62,319 bases of DNA from Roseobacter sinensis (GTDB lineage: Bacteria; Pseudomonadota; Alphaproteobacteria; Rhodobacterales; Rhodobacteraceae). The notes below the pieces were generated by a model, which was not told the origin of the DNA, searched no databases, and saw only the letters and a program-made list of their open reading frames with translations. Both the position numbers and the translations under genes were made by a program. The first letter of the stretch is position 1; every line of letters begins with the position of its first letter. Where the stretch lies: positions 1 to 62,319 of the forward strand of contig NZ_JALIEB010000022.1 of assembly GCF_025755255.1 (NCBI RefSeq), written 5' to 3'. Below are positions 46,227-55,360 of the stretch, piece by piece.

Positions 46227-48776
46227 TCAGGTTCCTCGAATACGGGTCAGCATTTCTGTGGTGTCGCGCGACAGCTCCGGCAGTGCGAGGATGCGGTCGA
46301 GCTCCGCGGCGATCATGGCTTGACGGCCCTCGTCGTAGCGCTTCCAGGTCTGGAAGACCGCGCACATGCGCGCCGTGGTCTGCGGGTTCACCGGATCGAG
46401 CTTGATCAGCCAGTCGGCGAGCAGGGTATAGGCCGCCCCGCTGTCGTGGTGGAACCCGGCGTGATGCGATGCCATCGCGCCCAGAACCGACCGGAAGCGG
46501 TTGGGGTTCTTCCAGTTGAAATCAGCGTGTTCCGTGAGCTTCTGCGCCGTGGCCGCCACCGCGTCTGGCGCGGCCTGCATCACCTGAAGCCCGAACCATT
46601 TGTCCATGACCAGGCGATCATGCGACCATTGATTTTCAAAGGCATGCAGAGCATTGTCGCCCGCCTTCTCCCGCAGCAGCACGGCAAGGGCAGCGAGCTG
46701 CTGGGTCATGTTGTCCGCCGCGTCGTACTGAGCCTGCGCCCGAGCGGGGCCCTCGAGCCGTGCAAGCAGCGAGAGCGTCGCGTTGGCCAAGCTGCGCCGC
46801 CCCGACTGCTCGGCGTTGGGTTGGTAGTCTTCGCGGACCTGATGCGCCTCATGCAGTCCGGGCAGGACGTCTGAGAGGCGCTCTGCGAGTGCGTCGCGCA
46901 GTGTCTCGCTGGCGGTCCAGATCGCGGCCGGGTCGGGCACTTCGCCCATGTCGTGCAGGGTGCGGGCAAGATCGGACTGTGCGGGCAGGCCCAGCATCAG
47001 TGCGCGATAGGCGGGGTCGAGCCCGTCCTCCGCCATGACCGCGTGCATCCCGTCGAGATAGCGTTGGTCAGGCTTTGCGCCGTCGCGTATCATGGCCAGC
47101 AGGCTGGCGCGGGCGAGCTCGCGCCCGGCCTCCCAGCGGTTGAACGGGTCGGTGTCATGGGCGAGCAGGAACGCCTGATGCTCCTCGGGCATTTCGCGGT
47201 GCAGCACGACCGGTGCGGAGAAGCCGCGCAGCACCGACGGAATGGGCCGCTCGGGCAGACCCTCGAAGGTGAAGGACTGCGAGGTCTCGGTCAGCTCCAA
47301 CACCTGGCTCGGCACCAGCTCTTCGCCGCTTCGCGACAAGAGGCCGGTGACGATCGGGATGACTTGGGGCTGCGGGTCGGGCGTGGTGGCGGAGGGCTTC
47401 AAGTCTTGCGTGAAGGTCAGGATATAAGTGCCTGAATACCAGGCATCTCTCACGGTCACAGTCGGGGTGCCAGCTTGGCTGTACCAGCGCTTGAACTGCG
47501 CCAGATCGCGGCCCGTGGCGTCTTCGAAGACCTTGAGCCAGTCCTCGATCGTGCAGGCCTGCCCGTCGTGCCGGTCGAAATAGAGGCTGAGCGCCTTGTC
47601 ATAGCCTTGCGCACCCACGAGACGGCGTAGCATACCGATGACCTCCGCCCCTTTCTCGTAGACCGTGGCGGTATAGAAGTTGTTGATTTCCTGAAAGCTT
47701 TCGGGGCGCACGGGGTGGGCCAGCGGCCCCTGATCCTCCGGGAACTGGCGCGCGCGCAGATCAATCACATCCGAGATGCGTTTCACCGGGGCCGAGCGCA
47801 TGTCGGAGGTGAACTGACTGTCGCGGAAGACCGTCAGCCCCTCTTTCAGGCAGAGTTGGAACCAGTCGCGGCAGGTGATGCGGTTACCGGTCCAGTTGTG
47901 GAAGTACTCATGAGCGATAATCGCCTCGATCCGCTCAAAATTGTTATCCGTGGCGGTTTCAGGGGATGCGAGCACGGCCGAAGAGTTGAAAATGTTCAAG
48001 CCCTTGTTTTCCATGGCCCCCATGTTGAAGTCGTCGACGGCCACGATATTGAAGACATCGAGGTCGTATTCGCGGCCATAGACGTCCTCGTCCCACCTCA
48101 TCGAGTCTTTCAGCGCCTGCATGCCGAAAGCGCATTTGCCCTCGTCGCCCGGGCGGACGTAGAGGTTCAGATCCACCGCGCGGCCCGAGCGGGTGGTGAA
48201 GCGGTCGGAATGCGCCACCAGATCACCCGCGACGAGCGCAAAGAGATAAGCCGGTTTGGGCCAGGGGTCGTGCCATTCGGCGTGGCCGTCCGAGGCATCG
48301 ACCGGGTTGCCGTTTGACAGCAGCACCGGGTGCGGCCCGTTGATGGTGACGGTGAAGACACTCATCACATCGGGGCGGTCGGGATAGTAGGTGATCTTGC
48401 GAAAGCCTTCCGCCTCGCATTGGGTGCAATACATGCCGTTCGACATGTAAAGCCCTTCAAGCGCGGTGTTGTTCGCCGGGTCGATCTCGACCTCCGCCTC
48501 CCAGACGAAGGGCGCGTCGGGCACGGGGCAGGTCAGACCCTCGGTGGTGATCTCGGGCTGCACTGGTTCGCCGTCGATCCGCGCCGAGACCAGGGTCAGG
48601 TTTTCGCCGTGCAGAAAGATCTTTCCGCCCGCGTCGGGTTTGGGCGCAAACGCAATCCGGCTCTTCACCCTTGTCGCGTTCGGATGCAGATCGAAGGTCA
48701 GCGCCACGGAGGTGACCTCGAAACCGAAGGGCTTGTAATCTTTCAGATAAATCGTCGTCGGGGCCGCGTCGCGCAT
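46227..48776 (-). CDS. pepN: Aminopeptidase N
   Basis: PepN is the main cytosolic M1 zinc aminopeptidase. The 849-residue protein has the substrate-recognition motif MGAMENKGLNIFN, the zinc motif HEYFHNWTGNRITCRDW with HExxH and the downstream Glu in LKEGLTVFRDSQF, a beta-domain and a helical C-terminal domain. The length is typical of the E. coli type (about 870). It leads a three-gene operon. Confidence 0.95.
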   Translation of the reverse strand: MRDAAPTTIYLKDYKPFGFEVTSVALTFDLHPNATRVKSRIAFAPKPDAGGKIFLHGENLTLVSARIDGEPVQPEITTEGLTCPVPDAPFVWEAEVEIDPANNTALEGLYMSNGMYCTQCEAEGFRKITYYPDRPDVMSVFTVTINGPHPVLLSNGNPVDASDGHAEWHDPWPKPAYLFALVAGDLVAHSDRFTTRSGRAVDLNLYVRPGDEGKCAFGMQALKDSMRWDEDVYGREYDLDVFNIVAVDDFNMGAMENKGLNIFNSSAVLASPETATDNNFERIEAIIAHEYFHNWTGNRITCRDWFQLCLKEGLTVFRDSQFTSDMRSAPVKRISDVIDLRARQFPEDQGPLAHPVRPESFQEINNFYTATVYEKGAEVIGMLRRLVGAQGYDKALSLYFDRHDGQACTIEDWLKVFEDATGRDLAQFKRWYSQAGTPTVTVRDAWYSGTYILTFTQDLKPSATTPDPQPQVIPIVTGLLSRSGEELVPSQVLELTETSQSFTFEGLPERPIPSVLRGFSAPVVLHREMPEEHQAFLLAHDTDPFNRWEAGRELARASLLAMIRDGAKPDQRYLDGMHAVMAEDGLDPAYRALMLGLPAQSDLARTLHDMGEVPDPAAIWTASETLRDALAERLSDVLPGLHEAHQVREDYQPNAEQSGRRSLANATLSLLARLEGPARAQAQYDAADNMTQQLAALAVLLREKAGDNALHAFENQWSHDRLVMDKWFGLQVMQAAPDAVAATAQKLTEHADFNWKNPNRFRSVLGAMASHHAGFHHDSGAAYTLLADWLIKLDPVNPQTTARMCAVFQTWKRYDEGRQAMIAAELDRILALPELSRDTTEMLTRIRGT

Positions 48777-48881
48777 CGGGTCACCTGCCTGGGTTATGGA
48801 ACCGGAGAGATGGTCGGGACGTTAAAGACGCAACTGCCGGGTCGCAACCCGGCTTAATCGCCCTAAATGAAAGGAATGACC

Positions 48882-49070
48882 ATGTCAGCACCTGACACAA
48901 ACATCGAACGTCAAACCGACCGTCATTGGCCGTCGATCATCGGCATCTGCTTTGCTTTGGCGGTGGGTGTCGCGATTGGACTGGGCATTGCCTATGTCAC
49001 CGACGTCGATGGCCCGCAGGTCAGTGAGATCGAGTTGCAGAACGGCACGGCCGTGATGTCGGACGGCTAA
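48882..49070 (+). CDS. Small single-pass membrane protein
   Basis: This 62-residue protein has a short polar N-terminus (MSAPDTNIERQTDRHWPS), one membrane helix (IIGICFALAVGVAIGLGIAYV) and an acidic periplasmic tail ending AVMSDG. ATG 48882 is chosen since AAAGGA lies 7 bases upstream; two ATGs further upstream in frame lack one. The family is not recognised. It is followed four bases later by the DUF2256 gene, so both may be one transcript. Confidence 0.6.
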   Translation: MSAPDTNIERQTDRHWPSIIGICFALAVGVAIGLGIAYVTDVDGPQVSEIELQNGTAVMSDG

Positions 49071-49074
49071 GACC

Positions 49075-49224
49075 ATGCGGCGCAAGGGTGACCTGCCGCA
49101 GAAAACCTGTGTGGTCTGCGGGCGTCCCTTCGCGTGGCGCAAGAAATGGGAAAAGGTCTGGGCAGAGGTGCGCTATTGCTCGGAGCGGTGTCGCCGCCAA
49201 CGGCGCGGCGGCGACACCGCATGA
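49075..49224 (+). CDS. DUF2256 zinc-ribbon protein
   Basis: This tiny gene encodes 49 residues: a DUF2256 pattern with PQKTCVVCGRPFAWRKKWE and VRYCSERCRRQRR. Four cysteines (C12, C15, C35, C39) form a likely zinc ribbon, and the middle KKWEKVW is the family hallmark. Function is unknown; it is strongly basic and may bind nucleic acid. The stop is immediately followed by the dyad at 49225. Confidence 0.85.
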   Translation: MRRKGDLPQKTCVVCGRPFAWRKKWEKVWAEVRYCSERCRRQRRGGDTA

Positions 49225-49245
49225 TTGGTAAGATCAAATTACCAA
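49225..49245. promoter_or_regulatory. Perfect dyad upstream of glcB, candidate GntR-type operator
   Basis: TTGGTAA-GATCAAA-TTACCAA is a perfect inverted repeat with 7-base arms and a 7-base spacer, 77 bases before glcB. TGGT...ACCA ends resemble operators of the FadR/GlcC branch of GntR regulators, which commonly control glycolate and malate synthase genes. No such regulator is in the window. Confidence 0.5.
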
Positions 49246-49321
49246 CTTTGTTGCCTATCGGAAACTTTCCTCCTACACCTTCGGTCACACGCCTGACCGC
49301 AGAGTACGAGGAGCGCTTTTC

Positions 49322-51463
49322 ATGGCCGGTTATCAGCAAAAAAACGACCTGCAAGCCGCGGACACTCTTGCCAGCTTCATAGACAAACAGGCGCTGCCGG
49401 GAACCGGTGTGTCGCCCGAGGCGTTCTGGCAGGGATTTTCCGATCTGGTTCACGAGACGGCCCAGGAAAACCGGGATCTGCTGGCGCGCCGCGAGGACTT
49501 GCAGGCGCAAATCGATGCCTGGCATCTGGAACGGCGCGGGCAGGCGCATGATCATGACGCCTACTGTGCTTTCCTGCGCGAGATCGGCTATCTGGTCGAG
49601 GAAGGCGATGATTTCGAAATCGACACCGCCAATGTGGACCCGGAGATTGCAAGCGTGCCGGGGCCGCAGCTGGTCGTGCCGATCACCAATGCGCGCTACG
49701 CGCTGAACGCGGCCAACGCGCGTTGGGGAAGTCTTTATGACGGATTCTACGGTACCGACGCCATGGGCAGCGCACCACCGGGTGGGGGCTATGATCAAGG
49801 GCGCGGCGCGCGGGTGGTGGCACGCGCACGGGTGTTTCTCGATGAGGCCTTTCCGATCACGCGCACCTCTCACGCGGATGCGAAGCGATACTATGTGCAC
49901 AAGGGCGCGCTGCTCGTCGATGACCAGTTCCTCGTCGAGCCGGAGAAGTTCGTCGGCTACACCGGCCATCCGAAGGCGCCCGACAGCGTGATGCTGCGCA
50001 ACAACGGGCTGCATGTGGAACTGGTCTTTGACCGCACCCATGCGATCGGCAGCCGCGATCAGGCGGGGCTCGCGGATGTCCGGCTTGAGAGCGCAGTCTC
50101 GGCGATCATGGATTGCGAGGATTCGGTGGCCTGCGTCGATGCTGAGGACAAGGTCGTGGCCTATGCCAACTGGCTCGGGCTGATGAGGGGGGATCTGCAG
50201 GAGACCTTCGAGAAGGGTGGCGCGCAGATCACCCGCGCGCTCAATCCCGACCGGGAGCTGATCGCGCCTGATGGTACCAAGCTCACCCTGAAGGGCCGGG
50301 CGCTGATGCTGGTGCGGAATGTGGGGCATCTGATGACCAACCCCGCGATCCTCGACAAGGATGGCAATGAGATTTTCGAAGGGGTGATGGATGCGATGAT
50401 CACCACGCTCATCGCCATGCATGATCTCCAGCGCGAGGGGGGCAATTCGCTGACCGGCTCGGTCTATGTGGTGAAGCCAAAGATGCACGGGCCCGAGGAA
50501 GTGGCCTTTGCCGATCGCACCTTTACCCGTGTGGAAGAGATCCTCGGCCTGCCGCAGGACACCGTGAAACTGGGTATCATGGATGAGGAGCGGCGCACCT
50601 CGGTCAACCTGAAGGAATGCATTCGGGCCGCGCAGAGGCGTGTGGCCTTCATCAACACCGGGTTTCTCGACCGGACCGGTGACGAGATTCACACCTCCAT
50701 GGAGGCGGGACCCTTCAGCCGCAAGGATTTCATCAAGCGCAAGGCCTGGATCGGGGCCTACGAGAACCAGAATGTGGACATCGGGCTGGAGTGCGGCTTG
50801 AGCGGGAAGGCGCAGATCGGCAAGGGCATGTGGGCGATGCCCGACATGATGGCGGCGATGCTCGAGCAGAAGATCGAGCATCCCAAGTCGGGTGCAAACT
50901 GCGCCTGGGTGCCCAGCCCCACGGCGGCAACGCTCCATGCGCTGCATTATCACAAGGTGGATGTCTTTGCGGTGCAGGAGAAGCTGCGCAAGGGCGGGCG
51001 GCGCGCCTATGTCGATACGGTGCTGAACATCCCGCTGGCGGAGTACCGCAAGTGGAGCGAGGATCAGATCATCCGCGAGGTGGAAAACAACGCCCAAGGC
51101 ATCCTGGGCTACGTCGTGCGCTGGGTCGATCAGGGGGTCGGCTGCTCGAAAGTGCCGGACATCAACAACGTGGGTCTGATGGAAGATCGCGCGACCTGCC
51201 GGATTTCCGCCCAGCATATTGCCAATTGGTTGCACCACGGCGTGGTTGATGCGCAGCAGGTCATGGCGGTGATGCGCAAGATGGCCGAGGTGGTGGACGC
51301 ACAGAACGCGGACGATCCGCTCTACCAGCCGATGGCTCCGGGATTTGACGGCATCGCCTTCCAGGCGGCCTGCGATCTGGTTTTCAAGGGCCGTGTCCAA
51401 CCTTCGGGATACACCGAGCCGGTGCTGCACGCGCGACGCCTGGAGTTGAAAGCCAGCACGTGA
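49322..51463 (+). CDS. glcB: Malate synthase G
   Basis: Malate synthase condenses glyoxylate with acetyl-CoA to malate. The 713-residue length and motifs identify isoform [100 protein letters not shown], and the C-terminal NWLHHGVV. The start at 49322 is preceded by GAGGAGCG. It is followed by glcG, matching the glycolate-use gene association in other bacteria. Confidence 0.96.
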   Translation: MAGYQQKNDLQAADTLASFIDKQALPGTGVSPEAFWQGFSDLVHETAQENRDLLARREDLQAQIDAWHLERRGQAHDHDAYCAFLREIGYLVEEGDDFEIDTANVDPEIASVPGPQLVVPITNARYALNAANARWGSLYDGFYGTDAMGSAPPGGGYDQGRGARVVARARVFLDEAFPITRTSHADAKRYYVHKGALLVDDQFLVEPEKFVGYTGHPKAPDSVMLRNNGLHVELVFDRTHAIGSRDQAGLADVRLESAVSAIMDCEDSVACVDAEDKVVAYANWLGLMRGDLQETFEKGGAQITRALNPDRELIAPDGTKLTLKGRALMLVRNVGHLMTNPAILDKDGNEIFEGVMDAMITTLIAMHDLQREGGNSLTGSVYVVKPKMHGPEEVAFADRTFTRVEEILGLPQDTVKLGIMDEERRTSVNLKECIRAAQRRVAFINTGFLDRTGDEIHTSMEAGPFSRKDFIKRKAWIGAYENQNVDIGLECGLSGKAQIGKGMWAMPDMMAAMLEQKIEHPKSGANCAWVPSPTAATLHALHYHKVDVFAVQEKLRKGGRRAYVDTVLNIPLAEYRKWSEDQIIREVENNAQGILGYVVRWVDQGVGCSKVPDINNVGLMEDRATCRISAQHIANWLHHGVVDAQQVMAVMRKMAEVVDAQNADDPLYQPMAPGFDGIAFQAACDLVFKGRVQPSGYTEPVLHARRLELKAST

Positions 51464-51494
51464 GGCCGCTGTCGCCTGGGGGCTGTCTGCCCCC

Positions 51495-51542
51495 GCGCCT
51501 TGCGGCGCTCCCCCGAGGATATTTATAGCCAGAAGAAGCAAG
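51495..51542 (+). repeat. Hairpin + GAGGATATTT intergenic element, copy C
   Basis: After glcB a GCGCC-TTGC-GGCGC hairpin (51495-51508) is followed by CCCCCGAGGATATTTATAGCC and then GAAGAAGCAAGGAG. A further hairpin GGGGGC-TGTCT-GCCCCC (about 51477-51494) lies just before it. Compare the copies at 16,903 and 36,653. The purine stretch also forms the glcG ribosome site. Confidence 0.5.
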
Positions 51543-51550
51543 GAGATGAG

Positions 51551-51976
51551 ATGACCATCAGTTTGAGACGAGCCCGGACGATCATTCGCAAGACCTTCGA
51601 GAAGGGGCGCGAGATGGAGCTGAAACCGCTGTCCGTGGTTGTGCTGGATGCGGGCGGCAATGTGCAGGCCTTCGAGCGCGAAGACGGTGCAGCGCCTGGG
51701 CGCTTTGCGATTGCCTTTGGCAAGGCCTATGGATCGGTGATGCTGGGCATTCCTGGTTCGGCGCAGATGGCGCGTGCCGAAAGCCAGGGCTATTTCATGA
51801 CCTGCGTGAACGGAGCCTACGGCGGCAATGTGATTCCCGTGCCCGGGGGCATCTTGCTGCGTGACCGCAAGGGTGCGATCGTCGGTGCCGTCGGCGTGAC
51901 GGGCGATACCTCGGACAATGACGCAGTTGCGGGCGTTGCCGGGATCGAAGCCGCGGGGCTTGTTGCTGAAAGCTGA
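51551..51976 (+). CDS. glcG: GlcG/HbpS family heme-binding-type protein
   Basis: This 141-residue protein belongs to the GlcG/HbpS family: LKPLSVVVLDAGGNVQAFEREDGA, RFAIAFGKAYGSVMLG and GGNVIPVPGGILLRDRKGAIVGAVGVTGDTSDNDAVAGVAGIEAAGL. Streptomyces HbpS binds heme; E. coli GlcG is encoded with the glycolate genes and has no defined task. It follows glcB by 87 bases. ATG 51551 follows AAGGAGATGAG. Confidence 0.85.
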   Translation: MTISLRRARTIIRKTFEKGREMELKPLSVVVLDAGGNVQAFEREDGAAPGRFAIAFGKAYGSVMLGIPGSAQMARAESQGYFMTCVNGAYGGNVIPVPGGILLRDRKGAIVGAVGVTGDTSDNDAVAGVAGIEAAGLVAES

Positions 51977-52075
51977 GGCACTTTGCAATTGCGCACAGGT
52001 CTTTGCGCGGTCATGGACTGTTAACCGGCCGCGTGCAAGGGTATGGTCCCGGGACTGATAACACGAGGGTTTTCC

Positions 52076-52852
52076 ATGGCGCGGCCGGTCATTGGCATCA
52101 TCTGCAACCACTATTTGATCAATGACGAGTACCCCGTACATGCAGGGGGCACCATGAACTCGGATGCGATCGCGGCGGTTGCCGGCTGCGTCCCGATGAT
52201 CGTGCCCTCCAATCCGGACTACGTGTCGATCAATGATCTGCTGGAGGCCTGTGATGGCTTTCTGCTGACCGGCGGGCGGCCCAATGTGCACCCTGAGGAG
52301 TACGGCGAAGAGGCCACTGAAGCGCATGGCGAGTTCGACCGCGCACGCGATGCGATTGCGCTGCCGCTGGTGCGGGCCTGCGTGGAGCGCGGCCAGCCGT
52401 TCCTGGGTATCTGCCGCGGGTTCCAGGAGGTCAATGTGGCGATGGGCGGGTCGCTACATCCGGAAATCCGGGATCTGCCGGGGCGGATGAACCACCGGAT
52501 GCCGCCTGACGGGACGCTGAAGGAGAAGTTCGAGAACCGCCACACGGTCTCTTTCACGGAAGGCGGCGTGTTTCACCGTCTGATGGGCGCGCAGGAGGTG
52601 GTGACCAACACGCTGCATGGTCAGGGGATCAAGGTGCCTGGCCAGCGCGTGGTGATCGATGGTGTGGCATCCGATGGCACGCCAGAGGCAATGTTTATCA
52701 AGGACGCGCCTGGTTTCACACTCGCGGTGCAATGGCATCCGGAGTATGAGGCGGCGAAAGATCCGGTGTCTCGCCCGCTGTTCGCAGCTTTCGGCGAGGC
52801 TGCACAGGCCTGGGCGGCAGGGCGCCGGCTCACGCCCGCCCAGGTGGCCTAG
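52076..52852 (+). CDS. Gamma-glutamyl-GABA hydrolase family protein (PuuD-like)
   Basis: This 258-residue class-I amidotransferase-like hydrolase has GFLLTGGRPNVHPEEYG, the nucleophile elbow LGICRGFQEVNVAMGG with C113, and the partner residues H221 and E223 in VQWHPEYEA. Family members hydrolyse gamma-glutamyl-GABA in putrescine degradation or act on related gamma-glutamyl compounds. No other putrescine genes adjoin it. Its stop overlaps the end of the convergent transposase-like gene by 4 bases. Confidence 0.87.
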   Translation: MARPVIGIICNHYLINDEYPVHAGGTMNSDAIAAVAGCVPMIVPSNPDYVSINDLLEACDGFLLTGGRPNVHPEEYGEEATEAHGEFDRARDAIALPLVRACVERGQPFLGICRGFQEVNVAMGGSLHPEIRDLPGRMNHRMPPDGTLKEKFENRHTVSFTEGGVFHRLMGAQEVVTNTLHGQGIKVPGQRVVIDGVASDGTPEAMFIKDAPGFTLAVQWHPEYEAAKDPVSRPLFAAFGEAAQAWAAGRRLTPAQVA

Positions 52853-53397
52853 ACCTTTTCGGGTGGAGCGGTTTTCAGACCCATTTCACTGAACTTCGGT
52901 GCACGGGCCGGGGAGTGAGCCATATGCGCCGTCGCGAGGTCGCGATGCAGCGATGTCCAACTCCAATCGGTCGGTCGCTCCACCAGCCCCGCTTCCACGG
53001 GTGCGGTATGGATCAACCGGCGGTGCAACATCAAATCGTGGGCTGATCGGATGCGATGTTCCCAGAACCGGCGTTGCCAGATGCCTTTCTCCTTGCGCAG
53101 GATTTCCGTGGCGGTCCGGCTCTCGGGGGGCGGAAGAGCACGGGAGAAGCGGCTTTTCAGATAGCTCCAGCGCGTGCTGAAGTCGGCGTCGTCCTCCGGC
53201 AGGGTCCAGATGGTGTGAATCGCGGCGGGCAGGACGACGATGTCGTCGATGCTGAAGGGGTAGCGGCTGACGGTCTCGCGCATCGCGCGACGCAAAAGGT
53301 CGACCTCATCGGTCAGCAGGCTGCTGCGCGGATCGGCGAGGCGGGCGGTGAAGAAAAAGGTGGCGCCAGGCGTTTTGGAGCGGATCTGATTTCCCAT
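52849..53397 (-). CDS. REP-associated tyrosine transposase-like protein, degenerate active site
   Basis: This 182-residue protein resembles the IS200/Y1 transposases that act on REP hairpins: ATFFFTARLADPRSSLL, TIWTLPEDDADFSTRWSYLKSRFSR, IWQRRFWEHRIRS and APVEAGLVERPTDWSWTSLHRD. Relatives have a HUH pair in DHLHLIWTLP; here the first His position is A59 and the second is H61. The catalytic tyrosine expected in YIHYNPV is L128. It therefore looks unable to nick DNA. A REP hairpin lies just upstream of its start, the usual association. It may be a domesticated or dead copy. Confidence 0.8.
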   Translation of the reverse strand: MGNQIRSKTPGATFFFTARLADPRSSLLTDEVDLLRRAMRETVSRYPFSIDDIVVLPAAIHTIWTLPEDDADFSTRWSYLKSRFSRALPPPESRTATEILRKEKGIWQRRFWEHRIRSAHDLMLHRRLIHTAPVEAGLVERPTDWSWTSLHRDLATAHMAHSPARAPKFSEMGLKTAPPEKV

Positions 53398-53457
53398 AGG
53401 CTGAGGCTAGCCACGGCATGGTTAAGGAAAGCTGAATCCGAAACCGCGCCCAAGGGT

Positions 53458-53525
53458 GGCCTGAAAGCCCACCCGACCTGCCAACACCAACGCCGGAACA
53501 GGCAGGTGCGGTGGGCTTTCAGGCC
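53458..53525. repeat. REP/BIME hairpin beside the transposase-like gene
   Basis: Two 25-base arms (53458-53482 and 53501-53525) are inverted copies with only two mismatches, separated by 18 bases. Each arm begins or ends with GGCCTGAAAGCCCACC. A related single unit lies at 58504-58531. The location upstream of a REP-associated transposase gene and between genes supports a REP pair. Confidence 0.75.
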
Positions 53526-53536
53526 GCCGCTTTGCG

Positions 53537-54289
53537 CTACATTTGCCCGCCCGCGATTTCGATGGCCTGGCCGTTCACGCTCTCCGAGCCATCGGAGGCC
53601 AGCCAAAGCGCGGCTGCGGCGACTTCTTCCGGCGCGATCAACCGGCGGTGCCGATTGGCCGAGACCATCATCGCGCGCGCCTTCTCTGCGCTGACCCCCG
53701 CGCGCTCGGAGATCGAAGCGGTGTTCCGCACCACGATGTCCGTATCCACATAAGCCGGGCAGAGGGCGTTGAAGGTGATGGGCTTGCCGAGATAGTCCTC
53801 GCTGAGCGCGCGGATCAGCCCGACCAGCCCGTGTTTCGATGCGGTGTAGCAGGCCGCCCCCTGTAACCCGCGTAGCCCCGCAATCGACGAAACGGCGATC
53901 ACGCGGCCCCAGTCGGTCTGGCGCATGGATGCGAGTGCCTCGCGGATGGTCAGGAAGGCGCCGTCGAGGTTGGTGGCCATCATGTTGCGCCAGAAGTCCA
54001 GATCGGTCTTGTGCAGGGCGCGGCCTTCCGCGATGCCGGCGTTGGCCACGCAAATCTGGATCGGGCCGCGCGCCGCGACCGCCTCGGCCGTGCGCTCAAC
54101 GACATCGTCTTCGTTGCGAACATCCATCACCAGACCGAAGAGACCATCGCCCGCAGCGGCATCGAGCGTCGCCTGCCGCCGGCCCGTAATGGTCACCCGC
54201 GCGCCCTGCGCGACCAGTGCGCGCGCAATCGCAAGCCCGATGCCGCTGCCGCCGCCCGTGACCAGCGCGTGCTTGCCGTCAAGGCTCAT
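53537..54289 (-). CDS. SDR family oxidoreductase (3-hydroxybutyrate dehydrogenase-like)
   Basis: This 250-residue classical SDR starts MSLDGKHALVTGGGSGIGLAIARAL and has VANAGIAEG, the active-site segment AVSSIAGLRGLQGAACYTASKHGLVG, NALCPAYVDTDIV and the ending SVNGQAIEIAGGQM. The sequence style resembles D-3-hydroxybutyrate dehydrogenases, but the substrate is an inference. GGGAGGGCAGGAC precedes the ATG at 54289. The gene is divergent from the VOC protein gene. Confidence 0.85.
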   Translation of the reverse strand: MSLDGKHALVTGGGSGIGLAIARALVAQGARVTITGRRQATLDAAAGDGLFGLVMDVRNEDDVVERTAEAVAARGPIQICVANAGIAEGRALHKTDLDFWRNMMATNLDGAFLTIREALASMRQTDWGRVIAVSSIAGLRGLQGAACYTASKHGLVGLIRALSEDYLGKPITFNALCPAYVDTDIVVRNTASISERAGVSAEKARAMMVSANRHRRLIAPEEVAAAALWLASDGSESVNGQAIEIAGGQM

Positions 54290-54408
54290 GTCCTGCCCTC
54301 CCTGTTGCCTTGCAGCAAGACTAGCGGTGCGGTGCGCACGCACAAGGGCGGCTTGTCTCGACGCACTGCCCGGCATAGCCTTGTGGACGTCCATCAGGAG
54401 GGTGAGCG

Positions 54409-54789
54409 ATGCAACGCGTGCGAGGGTTCGGCGGTTTTTTCTTTCGCGCGACGGATCCGAAGGGCCTGGCGGCCTGGTATGCGCAGCACCTCGGTATCTC
54501 GGAAGTGCCGCAGGATTATGAGACGCAGGTCTGGACACAAGATGCGGGTCCCACCGTCTTTGCGCCCTTTGCCGCCGGCACGGCGTATTTCGGCAACGTC
54601 GAGAAGCAGTGGATGCTGAACTTCCGGGTGGACGACCTCGATGCAATGGCCGAGCAGCTGCGATCTGCGGGCATCGCAGTGGAGATGGACCCCGAGGAGT
54701 TGCCGAACGGACGGTTTGCCCGGCTATACGATCCGGAAGGCAATCCGATCGAGCTCTGGGAGCCCAAGACGGCGGAGCGCACGTCTTGA
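54409..54789 (+). CDS. VOC (glyoxalase/bleomycin resistance) family protein
   Basis: This 126-residue protein has the paired beta-alpha-beta-beta-beta modules of the vicinal oxygen chelate fold: FFFRATDPKGLAAWYAQHLGI and LNFRVDDLDAMAEQLRSAGI, ending NGRFARLYDPEGNPIELWEP, where the last Glu is a usual metal ligand. The specific reaction is unknown. The stop overlaps the TTG start of the next gene. Confidence 0.86.
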   Translation: MQRVRGFGGFFFRATDPKGLAAWYAQHLGISEVPQDYETQVWTQDAGPTVFAPFAAGTAYFGNVEKQWMLNFRVDDLDAMAEQLRSAGIAVEMDPEELPNGRFARLYDPEGNPIELWEPKTAERTS

Positions 54790-55235
54790 AATGGCTCGAC
54801 CTGCCGCCGATCTGGCTGATCGGTTTCGCAGTGCTGGCCTGGCTGCAGGCGCAGACCCTGTCCTTCGGGCTGAGCCTCGCCCATCCTGTCACGTCTTTTC
54901 TCGCAGGTATCCTGATCGGGGGTGGGATCATTCTGACCGGGCTCGCGGTCATGGAATTCCGCAAGCATCGAACGACCATCATCCCGCATCAGGAACCCGT
55001 CAATCTCATACAATCCGGCATCTTCAAGCGCACGCGCAACCCGATCTATCTGGCCGACGTGCTGATCCTCGCGGGCTTGTGCCTGTGGTGGGACGCGGTG
55101 CTCGCGCTCGCCCTTGTGCCCATCCTCGTCTGGGTGCTCGAGCGGCGCTTCATCGTGCCCGAGGAAAACCGGATGCGGCGCATCTTCCGGGCGGACTATG
55201 CCAGATATGAGCAAAAAGTGCGCCGCTGGGTCTAG
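54786..55235 (+). CDS. Isoprenylcysteine carboxyl methyltransferase-like membrane protein
   Basis: This 149-residue protein has four membrane helices and the ICMT/phospholipid methyltransferase motif GIFKRTRNPIYLADVLILAG, followed by RRFIVPEENRMRRIFRADYARYEQKVRRWV, where the EE pair binds S-adenosylmethionine partners in relatives. The TTG start at 54786 overlaps the VOC stop (TTGA). Bacterial members methylate lipids or other small hydrophobic compounds; the substrate here is unknown. Confidence 0.82.
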   Translation: MKWLDLPPIWLIGFAVLAWLQAQTLSFGLSLAHPVTSFLAGILIGGGIILTGLAVMEFRKHRTTIIPHQEPVNLIQSGIFKRTRNPIYLADVLILAGLCLWWDAVLALALVPILVWVLERRFIVPEENRMRRIFRADYARYEQKVRRWV

Positions 55236-55360
55236 GTTCTTTGCATTTGTTGCGCGACGCTGTGGGGCAGGTGCTTGTACCTTCCGAGCCTGCGGGGTAG
55301 TGGACAAGGCGAGTCTTTGCGCCATTTTGGGCAAAAACGCATCAAACGGGGGAGTTTCAG

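Noticed and set aside
52849-53397. Active IS200/IS605 element
   Set aside because: The catalytic HUH and Tyr residues are replaced, there is no tnpB, and the adjacent hairpin is a REP pair, not an element end.
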